A stretch of DNA of 64,000 nucleotides. Origin: Acidimicrobiia bacterium (GTDB lineage Bacteria; Actinomycetota; Acidimicrobiia; Acidimicrobiales; Aldehydirespiratoraceae). A program made the translations under genes and the position numbers. Below are positions 41,563 through 50,573 of this stretch, one piece after another; position 1 is the stretch's first letter; each line of letters begins with the position of its first letter. A model generated the notes under the pieces. That model was not told where the DNA came from, ran no database searches, and worked only from the letters and a program-made list of their open reading frames with translations. The DNA is taken from NCBI GenBank assembly GCA_022821685.1, contig JAJEDD010000039.1, positions 34,962 through 98,961 of the forward strand. Reading direction: 5' to 3'.

Positions 41563-42669
41563 TCAGGCTCCGACCGACGCCAGCGAGAAATGCTGATAGG
41601 CGTTCTCGGCGGGCTGGCCCCAGCAGGCCCAGAAGTCGCCGGTGCGGGGATGCATGATCACCGCCCCGCTCGACTCCACCCGGTAGGGGTCGTCGGGCCA
41701 GCGGCAGATGGCGGTGGGCTCGCGGGTCACCTCCATGAGCCGCTCGGCGCTCACCGGCCCGTTCCCGTTGGTCAGCAGGTCGGTGGCCAGCTCGAGGCGG
41801 CGGCGCGAGTTGGCCATCAGCTCGGGGTTCCTCTCGCCCTCGAACGGCAGCGCGGCGGGATCGGTCACATGGTTGGTGTGTACCAGCGGCTCGGCTCCGA
41901 GGGTCTGCACCGGTCGGGCCGAACTCATGGCCTCCACGCTGAAGCCCTGGCCCTCGGCGTCGAGGATCAGATAGTTGTGGGCGCCGGCGAGATCGGCGCC
42001 CAGCAGCACGTCCAGCGCCTCGGCCGCGGTCGCCTTCGTCAGCATCTCGCGGATGATGGTCGGCCAGGTCACCCCGAAGCGCCCGTCGTTGCCGGTGAGG
42101 TTGTTGATCCCCACGCACACGCCGACCTCGTTCATGCCGATCTGGCCCAGGCAGCCCACGGTGGTGAACACCAGCGCACCGGGAGCGTCGTCGGGCCGCA
42201 GGCGGGCCAGCACCACGTAGTCGGTGGCGGTGTCGTGCATGTCCCAGGTCTGGCCCAGCAGTCCCGCACCCTCGGCCCGTCCGTCGGGCACGACGAAGGC
42301 GGTGCAGTCGTCCTCGGTCGCCGCGGCGGGATGCGGACCCCCGGCGGCGGCCCGCACCGTGTCGACGAAGTCGGTGAACCCGCCCACCACCACCGCTTCG
42401 GCACCGGTGATGCCCGCCGCGGATGCCATAGCCAGCATCTCGGCGTGCAGCCGGGGCGAGAAGGCCTCATGGGCGCCCAGGCAGGCGTCGGCCAGCTCCA
42501 GCACCGTCCCCCGCTCCAGCGGCCCCCCGCTCCAGAGCCCCTCGGCCACCAGCTCCACCCGGTCGGCGGCGTAGCGGCGGATCTCGGCTGCGTGGGCTCG
42601 ACCGTGGGCGTCGCCCATGGCCTCGGGCGATCCGGCCAGGTCGAGTTGCCGGATCGGCGACCGTCGCAT
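41563..42669 (-). CDS. C45-family peptidase / acyl-CoA:6-APA acyltransferase-like protein
   Basis: It belongs to the Ntn-hydrolase C45 group: nucleophile Cys in TEDDCTAFVV, followed by GQTWDM, and NEVGVCVGINNL and THPR-like residues. Members cleave themselves before the Cys and hydrolyse amide bonds or transfer acyl groups. The 368-aa length is normal. The next gene (FAD oxidase) is divergent, 142 bases away; a weak, degenerate copy of the interspersed repeat appears within that gap around 42735-42775. Confidence 0.85.
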   Translation of the reverse strand: MRRSPIRQLDLAGSPEAMGDAHGRAHAAEIRRYAADRVELVAEGLWSGGPLERGTVLELADACLGAHEAFSPRLHAEMLAMASAAGITGAEAVVVGGFTDFVDTVRAAAGGPHPAAATEDDCTAFVVPDGRAEGAGLLGQTWDMHDTATDYVVLARLRPDDAPGALVFTTVGCLGQIGMNEVGVCVGINNLTGNDGRFGVTWPTIIREMLTKATAAEALDVLLGADLAGAHNYLILDAEGQGFSVEAMSSARPVQTLGAEPLVHTNHVTDPAALPFEGERNPELMANSRRRLELATDLLTNGNGPVSAERLMEVTREPTAICRWPDDPYRVESSGAVIMHPRTGDFWACWGQPAENAYQHFSLASVGA

Positions 42670-42811
42670 GCCCGCAACCTATCCCGCGGGCGCACCGCGG
42701 CGACTCCAAGATCGAGCGCAGCTGGTGAGCGACCGTTGCGTCGCCGCGGGGGTCACTCCCGCCCGTTCTTGTGGCGTACGGGGCCGGGCGCGGCGGGCGT
42801 ACAGTACCGGA

Positions 42812-44212
42812 ATGTCCTCCACCCCGGCCTCCGATGCCCGCTACCGCGAGCGGTCGATGTGGCTCGACGCCTATCCGGGCTCGCTCGCGCCCCGCCCGGC
42901 CCTCGGCGGCGACACCGATGTCGATGTGGCCATCGTCGGCGGCGGCTACACCGGCCTGTGGACCGCCTACTACCTGCTAGGCCTCGACCCGTCGCTGCGG
43001 GTGGCGGTGATCGAACGCGATGTGTGCGGCTTCGGGGCGTCCGGGCGAAACGGCGGCTGGGTGGTGGGCGAGCTGGCCGCGGGCATCGAGAAGTACGCCG
43101 CCCTCGCCGATCTGCCCGCGTCGCTGCGCCTGGCCCGGGCCGTGTTCGACAGCGTCGACGAGATCGGCCGGGTGGCCGCGGCCGAGGGCATCGAGTGCGG
43201 CTACCACAAGGGCGGCGTGATCCGCCTGGCCCGCAACGCCCCCCAGGCTGAGCGCCAGGCCGCCGAGGTGGCCCACCATCATGAGCTCGGCCTCACCTCC
43301 GACGAGGTGCGGCTGCTGAGCGCGGCCGAGGCCCGCCAACACGCCAACGCCACCGGGGTGCTCGGCGGCGTGTTCTACGCTCCCGGCGCGGCGCACGACC
43401 CGGCCCGGCTGGTGCGGGGCCTGGCCGAGGCGGTGGAGCGGCGCGGCGCCAAGATCTACGAGCAGACCGCGGCGGTCGCCATCGGGTCGGGCCGGGTGCT
43501 CACCGACCGGGGCACGGTCCGGGCCGAGGTGGTGGTTCGTGCCACCGAGGCCTACACCCGGGATCTGCGGGGCCGGCGCCGCCAGCTTCTGCCCGTCTAT
43601 TCGCTGATGATCGGCACCGAGCCGCTGCCGCAGTCGGTGTTCGACGAGATCGGCCTCGCCGACCGTCCGACCTTCGCGGATGATCGCTACATGGTGATCT
43701 ACGGCCAGCGCACCGACGACAACCGCATCGCCTTCGGCGGTCGGGGGGTGCCCTACCTGTACGGGTCGCGGATCAGCCCCGCGATCGAGCGCCACCACCG
43801 TTCCCACGACCGCATCCGGGCCACGTTGGTGGACCTGTTCCCCGCCCTGTCGCAGGCTCGCATCACTCACCGCTGGGGCGGCGTGCTCGGCGTGACCCGC
43901 AACTGGACCCCGTTCGTGCACTTCGACCGGGCCGCCGGCACCGCCGGCGCGGGCGGCTACGTGGGCGAGGGGGTGGCGCCGTCGAACCTGGCCGGGCGCA
44001 CCCTGGCCGACTTGATCACCGGAACGGGCTCCGAGCGGGTCGACCTGCCCTGGGTGGGGGTGCGCCACCGCCGCTGGGAGCCCGAGCCGCTGCGCTGGCT
44101 GGGAGTGCGGGTCAGCCGCTGGATCCTGGCCGCAGCCGACGCCTACGAGTATCGCACCAACCGCGAGGCGAGAGCCGCGGTGTACCTGGCCCGCAAACTC
44201 CGCAACGACTGA
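42812..44212 (+). CDS. FAD-dependent amine/amino-acid oxidase (DAO family)
   Basis: FAD binding is shown by DVDVAIVGGGYTGLWTAYYL, then ERDVCGFGASGRNGGW, the pattern of the gamma-glutamylputrescine/glycine oxidase group. The C-terminal part has RITHRWGGVLGVTRNWTP and GYVGEGVAPSNLAG. It should oxidise an amine or amino acid to an imine with H2O2 release. A TACAGT box 6 bases before the ATG suggests a leaderless message. With the GS-like ligase at 31 kb it would suit a gamma-glutamyl-amine route. Confidence 0.87.
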   Translation: MSSTPASDARYRERSMWLDAYPGSLAPRPALGGDTDVDVAIVGGGYTGLWTAYYLLGLDPSLRVAVIERDVCGFGASGRNGGWVVGELAAGIEKYAALADLPASLRLARAVFDSVDEIGRVAAAEGIECGYHKGGVIRLARNAPQAERQAAEVAHHHELGLTSDEVRLLSAAEARQHANATGVLGGVFYAPGAAHDPARLVRGLAEAVERRGAKIYEQTAAVAIGSGRVLTDRGTVRAEVVVRATEAYTRDLRGRRRQLLPVYSLMIGTEPLPQSVFDEIGLADRPTFADDRYMVIYGQRTDDNRIAFGGRGVPYLYGSRISPAIERHHRSHDRIRATLVDLFPALSQARITHRWGGVLGVTRNWTPFVHFDRAAGTAGAGGYVGEGVAPSNLAGRTLADLITGTGSERVDLPWVGVRHRRWEPEPLRWLGVRVSRWILAAADAYEYRTNREARAAVYLARKLRND

Positions 44213-44233
44213 CGGCTGGCCTCTAGCCGAGTT

Positions 44234-45424
44234 CTACTGCTCGACGACGGCGGGCAGCGTCAGCACTTGGTAGACCTCTTCGGCGTTGAGGCACTCGAAG
44301 AGTCTGGCGGCCTCGTCGCCGAGTTGAGCGAGTTCGCTCTCTTCGAGCTGGTCTATGTCGAGGGTGCCGAACCCGAGAGCCAGAACGTGCGGGCTGTCCG
44401 CGACGAGGGAGGCCATGCACACCCCGGCCTCCTCACGCAGCCCTTCGACCCTCGATGTGGTGAACGCGGCAAACAGTGCGGTCTTGCTCTCCAGCGTGAG
44501 GCAGTCGAGAAGGGACGCCGCGGGCGCGAAGGCTTCGGTGACGGTCGCGGTTCGGAACGTCTCGAACAGTTCCTCGCCGACCCTTTCTCGCACGCACGCA
44601 ACCTCCTCCACGGGGATCATCCCAACGATGTCGTCCCCGGTGAAGGTGTCGTCTTGGTCCAGCCTCGTCGTGAGTTTGACGAGCACGTCCACCTGGTTCG
44701 TCACGCTGAGACAGTCGAACATCAGCTTGTTGGAGTCGAACAGGGCCTCGGTATCGATCTCCGCGAGTGCCGGCCGCAGCAACTCGAACCTGACCCGAAT
44801 GACCTCGGGGTTCTCTCGCCCGACGGCGATGCTGCACTGGCGCGCCTCGAGGTCGGTTCTCTCGTGGTGGGAGTCGACCAGCACCAGGCCGAGGAGCACA
44901 ACGTTGTCGTCCGTCAGGCAAGCCAGGAACGACCCGGCGCCTGAAGCCCCGACCTCCCCCACGAGCCTCCGCATGGGGAGGTCCAGCATGGCCACGTAGA
45001 GCTGCTCGCCGATCTCGGCTCGGAGGCAGTCCCTCTCGGGTTGAGAGACGCGCGCCATGATGTCGCGGCCAGTGGTGGTGTCGGTGATGAACAGGTCCTC
45101 CAGCGAGCCGTCCGACTCCACCAGCGGGGCTGGCGCGCTCTCGCTTGGTGTCGTCTCGGCTGGCTGCGTCGTGGCCGGTGCCTCGGTTGTGGCCGGCGCT
45201 TGAGTCGTTACGGGTGCCTCGGTAGTGGCCGGTGCCTGGGTTGTCTCGGGTGTCTGCGTCGTCACCGGTGCTTGTGTTGTGGCCGGTGCCTGTGTCGTCG
45301 CCGGTTCCTGCGTCGCGGTTGCGGGGGACTCAGCCTCGTCGGCCCCGCACGCGGCGGCGATCATGGCGATCGCCAGCGCCACCATGGCGGTGGTAACCCA
45401 AATTCGGTTCGGTTTCTTGCTCAT
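44234..45424 (-). CDS. Secreted lipoprotein with a Thr/Gln/Pro/Ala repeat linker
   Basis: The signal sequence ends with the lipobox MIAAAC. About 60 residues of TTQAPATT-like repeats (encoded near 45142-45320) follow, then a Cys-containing domain of about 290 aa with no recognised family. The repeats would act as a flexible cell-surface spacer. ATG 45424 has an AAGGAGG site; the open frame beyond it to 46645 overlaps the convincing aminotransferase gene on the other strand and is rejected. Confidence 0.8.
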   Translation of the reverse strand: MSKKPNRIWVTTAMVALAIAMIAAACGADEAESPATATQEPATTQAPATTQAPVTTQTPETTQAPATTEAPVTTQAPATTEAPATTQPAETTPSESAPAPLVESDGSLEDLFITDTTTGRDIMARVSQPERDCLRAEIGEQLYVAMLDLPMRRLVGEVGASGAGSFLACLTDDNVVLLGLVLVDSHHERTDLEARQCSIAVGRENPEVIRVRFELLRPALAEIDTEALFDSNKLMFDCLSVTNQVDVLVKLTTRLDQDDTFTGDDIVGMIPVEEVACVRERVGEELFETFRTATVTEAFAPAASLLDCLTLESKTALFAAFTTSRVEGLREEAGVCMASLVADSPHVLALGFGTLDIDQLEESELAQLGDEAARLFECLNAEEVYQVLTLPAVVEQ

Positions 45425-45547
45425 TGACTCGATTCCTCCTTGCCGCAAGGCGACTGGCGCCGCCTTCGGAGTCATTGCACGGGCGACTTGGACGGAGACC
45501 ATAGCTGAGCACGCACCTCCGGTCCGGCTGGGGCATAATCTTCGCCC

Positions 45548-46840
45548 ATGACCACCAACGCCGACCTGGCTGAGCGGTACGCGGCCGCGCTGCCCAGCTT
45601 TCTGCACCTGCTCCACCACGAGCCGGTCTCCATCGACCGGGGCGAGGGCAGCTACGTGACCGACGTCGAGGGCAACCGCTACCTCGACTTCTTCGGCGGG
45701 GTGCTCACCACCATGATCGGCCACGCCGAGCCCAGCGTGGTGGCCGCGGTGCAGGAGCAGGCGGCCAAGGTGATGCACACATCCACGCTGTATCTGAGCG
45801 AGCCCATGATCGCCTTCGCCGAGGACGTGGCCCGAGTGTCGGGGATCGACGACGCCCGGGTGTTCTTTGTGCCGTCGGGCAGCGAGGCCAACGACGCCGC
45901 CCTGCTGCTGGCCACCGCCTACCGCGGCTCCAACCAGATCCTGGCCATGCGCAACAGCTACCACGGGCGGACCTTCTCGGCGCAGGCGGTCACCGCCCAG
46001 CGCAGCTGGTCGTCCACCAGCCACACCGGACTCAACGTCACCTATGTGCACGGCGGCTACCGGCTCCGGAGCCCGTTCCGCCACTTCGACGACGACGCCT
46101 ACACCTCGGCCTGCGTCGACGATCTGGTGCAGCTTCTCGACATGACCACCGCCGGTGACGTGGCCGCCATGATCGCCGAGCCCATCCAGGGCGTGGGCGG
46201 GTTCGCCATGCCCCCCGACGGCTTCTTCGGAGCCATGGGCAAGGTGCTGTCGTCGCACAACATCCTGTTCATCTCCGACGAGGTGCAGACCGGCTGGGGC
46301 CGCACCGGCGAGCACTTCTGGGGCTACGAGGCCCACGGGATCGTGCCCGACATGCTCACCTTCGCCAAAGGGGTCGGCAACGGCATCACCCTGGCCGGCG
46401 TGGTGGCCCGGGCCGAGATCTTCGATGCCGTCAAGGCCCTCCAGTTCTCCACCTTCGGGGGCAACCCGCTGTCGGCCGCGGCCGGGCGGGCCACGCTGCG
46501 CCGGGTGCTCGACGACGACCTGCAGGGCAACGCCAAGGCGATGGGCCGACGGCTGGCCGGGGCGCTGGCGCCCGCGGTGGAGCGCTACGACTGGGTGGCC
46601 GAGCTGCGGGGCCGGGGCCTCATGCAGGCCATGGAGTTCGTGCATCCCGGCTCGATCGAGCCCGACGCGGCCCGGGCCGCGGCGGTGCTGGAGGGATGCC
46701 GCGAGCGGGGGCTGCTGGTGGGCAAGGGCGGCCTCTACGGCAACGTGGTGAGGGTGACTCCCATGCTCAACGTCACCTCCGACGAGATCGACGAGGGCGC
46801 CGCCGCCCTGGTGGGAGCGCTGGCCGCGGCCGACGCCTGA
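45548..46840 (+). CDS. Class III aminotransferase (AGXT2 / GABA-transaminase type)
   Basis: Pyridoxal-phosphate Lys is in LTFAKGVGNG, with the upstream Asp in FISDEVQTGWGRTG and SGSEANDAALLLA as cofactor phosphate loop. The opening YLDFFGGVLTTMIGH resembles alanine-glyoxylate aminotransferases. It transfers an omega-amino group to a keto acid. A CATAAT box 9 bases before the ATG is the likely -10. Together with the amine oxidase and GS-like genes it supports amine catabolism. Confidence 0.88.
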   Translation: MTTNADLAERYAAALPSFLHLLHHEPVSIDRGEGSYVTDVEGNRYLDFFGGVLTTMIGHAEPSVVAAVQEQAAKVMHTSTLYLSEPMIAFAEDVARVSGIDDARVFFVPSGSEANDAALLLATAYRGSNQILAMRNSYHGRTFSAQAVTAQRSWSSTSHTGLNVTYVHGGYRLRSPFRHFDDDAYTSACVDDLVQLLDMTTAGDVAAMIAEPIQGVGGFAMPPDGFFGAMGKVLSSHNILFISDEVQTGWGRTGEHFWGYEAHGIVPDMLTFAKGVGNGITLAGVVARAEIFDAVKALQFSTFGGNPLSAAAGRATLRRVLDDDLQGNAKAMGRRLAGALAPAVERYDWVAELRGRGLMQAMEFVHPGSIEPDAARAAAVLEGCRERGLLVGKGGLYGNVVRVTPMLNVTSDEIDEGAAALVGALAAADA

Positions 46841-46849
46841 GCGTTCGTC

Positions 46850-48127
46850 TCAAGACGGGGCGAGGTGGGCGGTGGCGCCACGGCCCAGCGTTCTCAGGAA
46901 GACTCCGGCTCGGGGCTTGGGATAGAAGAAGCTGGACTTGGGGGGCATCTTGCTGCCCTCGTCGGCCACCGACAGCAGCTCGTCCACCGACAGCGGGTAC
47001 ATCACGAAGCCGATGCGGTCGGCGGCGTCGCAGCGGCTGATCAGCTCGTCGAGGCCGGCGGTGTCGGGCACGTAGTCGACGCTGCCGGCAGCGGCCAGCT
47101 CCTCGGCGCCGAGCACCGGGTCCAGCACCCGCCGCCGCAGCCGGTCGACGTCGAGCGCGTCGAGGGCGCCCGCCTCCGAGTCCGGCGGGGGCAGCGTCAG
47201 CCGGTGCCATGCCCCCGCCAGGTATACGCCCACCTCGCCCCGGTTCCGGGGCCGTGCGTCCTCCGCGTCGGCCACCCGCTCGAGTTCGCCGCCCATGTAG
47301 CTGGCCCGCGACCGCAGCGCCCACAGGCAGTCCTCGTGGCTGTCGTGGACCTTGTCGGCCACCACCCGGTGGTAGGCCTCCACATGGAGCTGGCTGTGGG
47401 GGAACACCGCGGCCAGCGTGCGGGTGAGGGCGGGGTTGTCCGGATCGTGGGCCAGGGCCCGTTGCGCCGCAACCGAGCGGTGGTGCCCGTCGGTCACGTA
47501 CAGCACCTTGTCGGCGACCGCCTCCAGCAGCCAGTCGGTCATCTGGGCAGGAACGGTCCAGATCTGGTGGCGGACCAGGTGTGAGCCGAACTCCAACTCG
47601 GGCGGGGCGGATCCGGCGATGTCGTCCAGCAGGGTTGCGTACTCCGAGTCGGCCCACGCTCGCACCGTCATGGCCACCGGATGCGACGTGGCGCCCACGC
47701 CCAGCAGATGCGAAGTCAGCAACTCGGTGCGGTCCTCCCGCACGCCCTCGTGGATGCGGATGCGGCCGTCGTCGAAGCCGTCTACCGCCACCGCGCAGAT
47801 CATGCCGGTCTGCGAGCCCCGGGCGTGGCTCAGGCGGTACAGGTACAGGGCGCGCCGGCGCGTCGGGGCGAACACCTCGGCGTCGAGCAGGCGGGTGAGG
47901 GCGGCCGCACCCAGGGTGACCAGCCGGTCGATGGACAGGGTTTCGTCGTCGAGCACGTCCTCGCTGCTGCGGGTGACGTTGACGTAGCTGTACGGATTCT
48001 CCCGCACGATCGAGCGGCGCTGGCCCGCAGTGAGGTTGTCGTAGGCGCGGCTGATCACCCGGTCGGCCCACTCGGGCTTTACGAGCCAGCCCGCGAAGGG
48101 CGCCAGCAGCGGCACCGGCCCGCTCAT
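46850..48127 (-). CDS. DUF1015 family protein
   Basis: The 425-aa protein has the DUF1015 features LLAPFAGWLV near the start, TDGHHRSVAAQRA, and SVDELLSVADEGSKMPPKSSFFYPKP at the end. DUF1015 proteins are often encoded next to serine-biosynthesis enzymes, as here with the SerA-like gene on the same strand. The exact role is not known. Confidence 0.9.
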   Translation of the reverse strand: MSGPVPLLAPFAGWLVKPEWADRVISRAYDNLTAGQRRSIVRENPYSYVNVTRSSEDVLDDETLSIDRLVTLGAAALTRLLDAEVFAPTRRRALYLYRLSHARGSQTGMICAVAVDGFDDGRIRIHEGVREDRTELLTSHLLGVGATSHPVAMTVRAWADSEYATLLDDIAGSAPPELEFGSHLVRHQIWTVPAQMTDWLLEAVADKVLYVTDGHHRSVAAQRALAHDPDNPALTRTLAAVFPHSQLHVEAYHRVVADKVHDSHEDCLWALRSRASYMGGELERVADAEDARPRNRGEVGVYLAGAWHRLTLPPPDSEAGALDALDVDRLRRRVLDPVLGAEELAAAGSVDYVPDTAGLDELISRCDAADRIGFVMYPLSVDELLSVADEGSKMPPKSSFFYPKPRAGVFLRTLGRGATAHLAPS

Positions 48128-48167
48128 TGGTTGGACCGGGTGCGCCGGGTTCTCATCGCGTGCTGTT

Positions 48168-48296
48168 CAGAGGCCGAGCGAATAGGTGAGCGATTCCGGC
48201 CCATACGGGCGAGGCCGTGGGCTGTGTTGTCGAGGTTTGGGCGGCCCGTGAGCGCAGCGAACAAGAGCGGGAAAGACCCCGCTGCGACGCGATCGG
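48168..48296 (-). repeat. Interspersed repeat, full-length copy in reverse orientation
   Basis: It starts CAGAGGCCGAGCGAATAGG and runs through CCGGCCCATACGGGCG to the GCAGCGAACAAGAGCGGG core and beyond. It is the inverse of the copies at 2144 and 13456. It lies between the DUF1015 and SerA-like genes. Confidence 0.85.
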
Positions 48297-48319
48297 CTCT
48301 CACCAACTTGCGCGCCCTC

Positions 48320-49522
48320 TCAGGCATCGAGCACCGAGACGCCGATCACGTCGGGAAGGGCCCGGACCGCTTCGAGCCGTGCTTCGCTGATGTCGCCGGC
48401 CACGTCGATGGTGGCCGCCGCCGCCACCGAGCCCGCGAATATCAGATTGCTCATGTTGGCCACGTTGAGGTTCCCGCCCCGCAGCTCCTCCAGGATCGAG
48501 GCCAGCACCCCGACCCGGTCGTAGTGGCGCACGCTCAGCGTGGCCGTGCGGTGGGGGGCCGCCTCGAGGTTCACGCAGTTGGCCACCGACCCGGTGCGGA
48601 ACTCCTCGATCACCTCGGCGGTGCCCTCGGCCACCGCCTCCTGGGCTTGCCGGGTCGAGGCGCCGATGTGGTGGGTGGCGACCACTTTGGGGTGTCGGGC
48701 CAGGGCGGAGTCGACTGTTCCGGCGCCGGAGGCGGGCTCGCCGGCGAACACGTCGATGCCGGCTCGCATGTCGGTCGAGTCGAGCGCGGCGATCAGGGCC
48801 TGCTCGTCCACGACCTCGCCCCTGGCGGTGTTGATGAGCACGGCGTCGGGCCGCATGGCCGTCAGGAAGGCGGCATCGACCATGCCCGCGGTGCGGTCGC
48901 CGCCGGGAACGTGCAGCGACACGATGTCGGAGGCGGCCAGCACCGCGGCCCGGTCCGGCAGGGTCTGCACGCCGATTTCGCCCATGCGCCGGCGCACTGG
49001 TTTGTCTCGGTGCTTGTCCTCGGTGACGACTTGAAGGCCGCAGGCCGCGGCCCGCTCGGCCACCTCCAGGCCGATGGCGCCCATGCCGATGATCCCGAGG
49101 GTGGCGCCGTGCAGGCCTCGTGCCTTGCTGTAGACCTTCTTGTTCCAGTGTCCGGCCCGCACGTCGGCGGTGGCGGAGGCGATGTGGCGGTCGATGGCGA
49201 ACATCAGGCCCAGCGTCAGCTCGGCCACCGCGATGGCGTTGCGGCCGGGGACGTTGCACACGAACACGCCGAGTTCGGCGGCTCGGGCGCAGTCGATGGT
49301 GTTGGTCCCGGCGCCGGCCCGCACCACTAGGCCGAGTTGGTCGCCGGCCTCGATGGTGGCGGCCGTCACCCGGGTGCTGCGCACCACGAGCACATCGAAG
49401 CCGGCGATGTGGTCGGGCAGGTCTTCGGCGGTGAGGGAGGGTGCGAGGATGCAGGTGTCGCCGCCGTCGCGCAGTCGCTGCACTGCGGAGTCGGACAGGC
49501 CGTCGGCGAACAGGACTCTCAT
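48320..49522 (-). CDS. serA: D-3-phosphoglycerate dehydrogenase-like enzyme with ACT domain
   Basis: NAD binding is seen in LGIIGMGAIGLEVAE. The catalytic triad regions are INTARGEVVDE (Arg), VDIFAGEP-like DVFAGEPAS (Glu) and THHIGAST (His). A C-terminal ACT domain (RVGVLASILEELRGGNLNVANM) allows amino-acid control. These are the traits of SerA, first enzyme of serine synthesis; other 2-hydroxyacid dehydrogenases are possible. It is paired with DUF1015 downstream and lies 166 bases from the divergent folD gene. Confidence 0.86.
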   Translation of the reverse strand: MRVLFADGLSDSAVQRLRDGGDTCILAPSLTAEDLPDHIAGFDVLVVRSTRVTAATIEAGDQLGLVVRAGAGTNTIDCARAAELGVFVCNVPGRNAIAVAELTLGLMFAIDRHIASATADVRAGHWNKKVYSKARGLHGATLGIIGMGAIGLEVAERAAACGLQVVTEDKHRDKPVRRRMGEIGVQTLPDRAAVLAASDIVSLHVPGGDRTAGMVDAAFLTAMRPDAVLINTARGEVVDEQALIAALDSTDMRAGIDVFAGEPASGAGTVDSALARHPKVVATHHIGASTRQAQEAVAEGTAEVIEEFRTGSVANCVNLEAAPHRTATLSVRHYDRVGVLASILEELRGGNLNVANMSNLIFAGSVAAAATIDVAGDISEARLEAVRALPDVIGVSVLDA

Positions 49523-49578
49523 GCGTCTACCACCTCGTGGTTCGGGAGCGGCGACAATACGGGGCCCGAACCGAAATT

Positions 49579-49601
49579 GGAACAGTTCCGTATGCTGGAA
49601 C
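49579..49601. promoter_or_regulatory. Inverted repeats GGAAC/GTTCC in the serA-folD gap
   Basis: GGAACAGTTCC at 49579-49589 is followed by GGAAC at 49597-49601, so GTTCC also pairs across seven bases with GGAAC. The set lies between the divergent serA-like and folD genes and could bind a shared regulator. Confidence 0.4.
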
Positions 49602-49688
49602 GCTCATCGTAGGCCGGTGGGGTCTAGCCTGTCACGAGGCTTCTGCCGACCGGTCCGGCGGGGTTGTTTGCTGGCAGCAGGAGGACAG

Positions 49689-50573
49689 ATGACCGAGCAG
49701 TTCGAGTTGACCGCGGGCGGCGCCGTGTTGATGGACGGCAACCGGCTCCGCGACGAGATCGTGGCCGAGCTCAACGCCGAGATCACCGCCGCGGGCTCTC
49801 CGGCGGTGTGTTTGGCCACGGTGCTGGTGGGCGACGACAAGCCCAGCCGCATCTACGTTCGCAACAAGCAGCGCAAGGCGGCCGAGGCCGCCATGGAGTC
49901 CCGCCACGTCGAGCTCGGCGCCGATGTCAGCCAGTCGGAGGTGGAGGAGGCGGTCGGGGGCCTGGCCGCCGATCCGGGCGTGCACGGCATCTTGGTGCAG
50001 CTGCCGCTGCCGGAGGGGCTCGATGCCGACGCGGTGTTGGATCTGATCCCGCCGGAGAAGGATGTGGACGGGCTGACGCCGAGGTCGATGGGCCGGCTGG
50101 TGCGGGGCCAGCGGGGTCATGTGCCCTGTACGCCGCTGGGGGTGATGCGCCTGCTGGACCGTTACGGCGTGGCGGTGTCGGGCAAGAGCGCGGTGGTGAT
50201 CGGCCGCTCCACTCTGGTGGGGCTGCCGCAGGTGCTGCTGCTGGGCCGCAAGGGGGTGGACGCCACCCCGACGCTGGCCCACAGCCGCACTCCGGAACTG
50301 CAGCAGGTGTGCCGGCAGGCCGACATCATCGTGGCCGCGGCGGGCATGGCCCGTCTGGTGACCGCCGACTTCGTGCGGCCGGGCGCGGCCGTGATCGATG
50401 TGGGGATCTCGCGCACGGCCGAAGGCATCGTGGGTGACGTGGACTTCGACTCGGTGCAGGGGGTGGCCGGCGCGGTGACGCCGATGCCGGGCGGCACGGG
50501 CCCGATGACGATCGCCTGTCTGCTCCAAAACACCCTGGCCGCAGCCCGAATGCTGGGAGCCTTCCCGAACTAG
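49689..50573 (+). CDS. folD: Methylenetetrahydrofolate dehydrogenase / methenyltetrahydrofolate cyclohydrolase
   Basis: FolD is recognised by YVRNKQRKAAEA (catalytic Lys), HGILVQLPLPEGLD, PPEKDVDGL and CTPLGVMRLLDRYG, with the NADP motif VVIGRSTLVGLP and a final TPMPGGTGPMTIACL. It interconverts methylene- and formyl-tetrahydrofolate. With MTHFR and Fhs at 56-59 kb the main one-carbon carriers are covered. A GGAGGACAG site precedes ATG 49689. The stop overlaps the convergent aldolase gene by four bases. Confidence 0.95.
   Translation: MTEQFELTAGGAVLMDGNRLRDEIVAELNAEITAAGSPAVCLATVLVGDDKPSRIYVRNKQRKAAEAAMESRHVELGADVSQSEVEEAVGGLAADPGVHGILVQLPLPEGLDADAVLDLIPPEKDVDGLTPRSMGRLVRGQRGHVPCTPLGVMRLLDRYGVAVSGKSAVVIGRSTLVGLPQVLLLGRKGVDATPTLAHSRTPELQQVCRQADIIVAAAGMARLVTADFVRPGAAVIDVGISRTAEGIVGDVDFDSVQGVAGAVTPMPGGTGPMTIACLLQNTLAAARMLGAFPN

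Noticed and set aside
41590..43251. Plus-strand open frame of 553 codons
   Set aside because: It runs antisense to the C45 acyltransferase gene and then out of frame across the FAD oxidase gene; composition is His/Gly/Arg shadow.
45142..45320. Short repeated units that could be taken for a CRISPR-like array
   Set aside because: They are codon repeats for TTQAPA inside a lipoprotein and have no unique spacers.
45425..46645. Upstream 407 codons continuing the Thr/Pro-rich lipoprotein frame
   Set aside because: They lie antisense to the class III aminotransferase gene, and the lipoprotein has its own AAGGAGG site and signal peptide at 45424.
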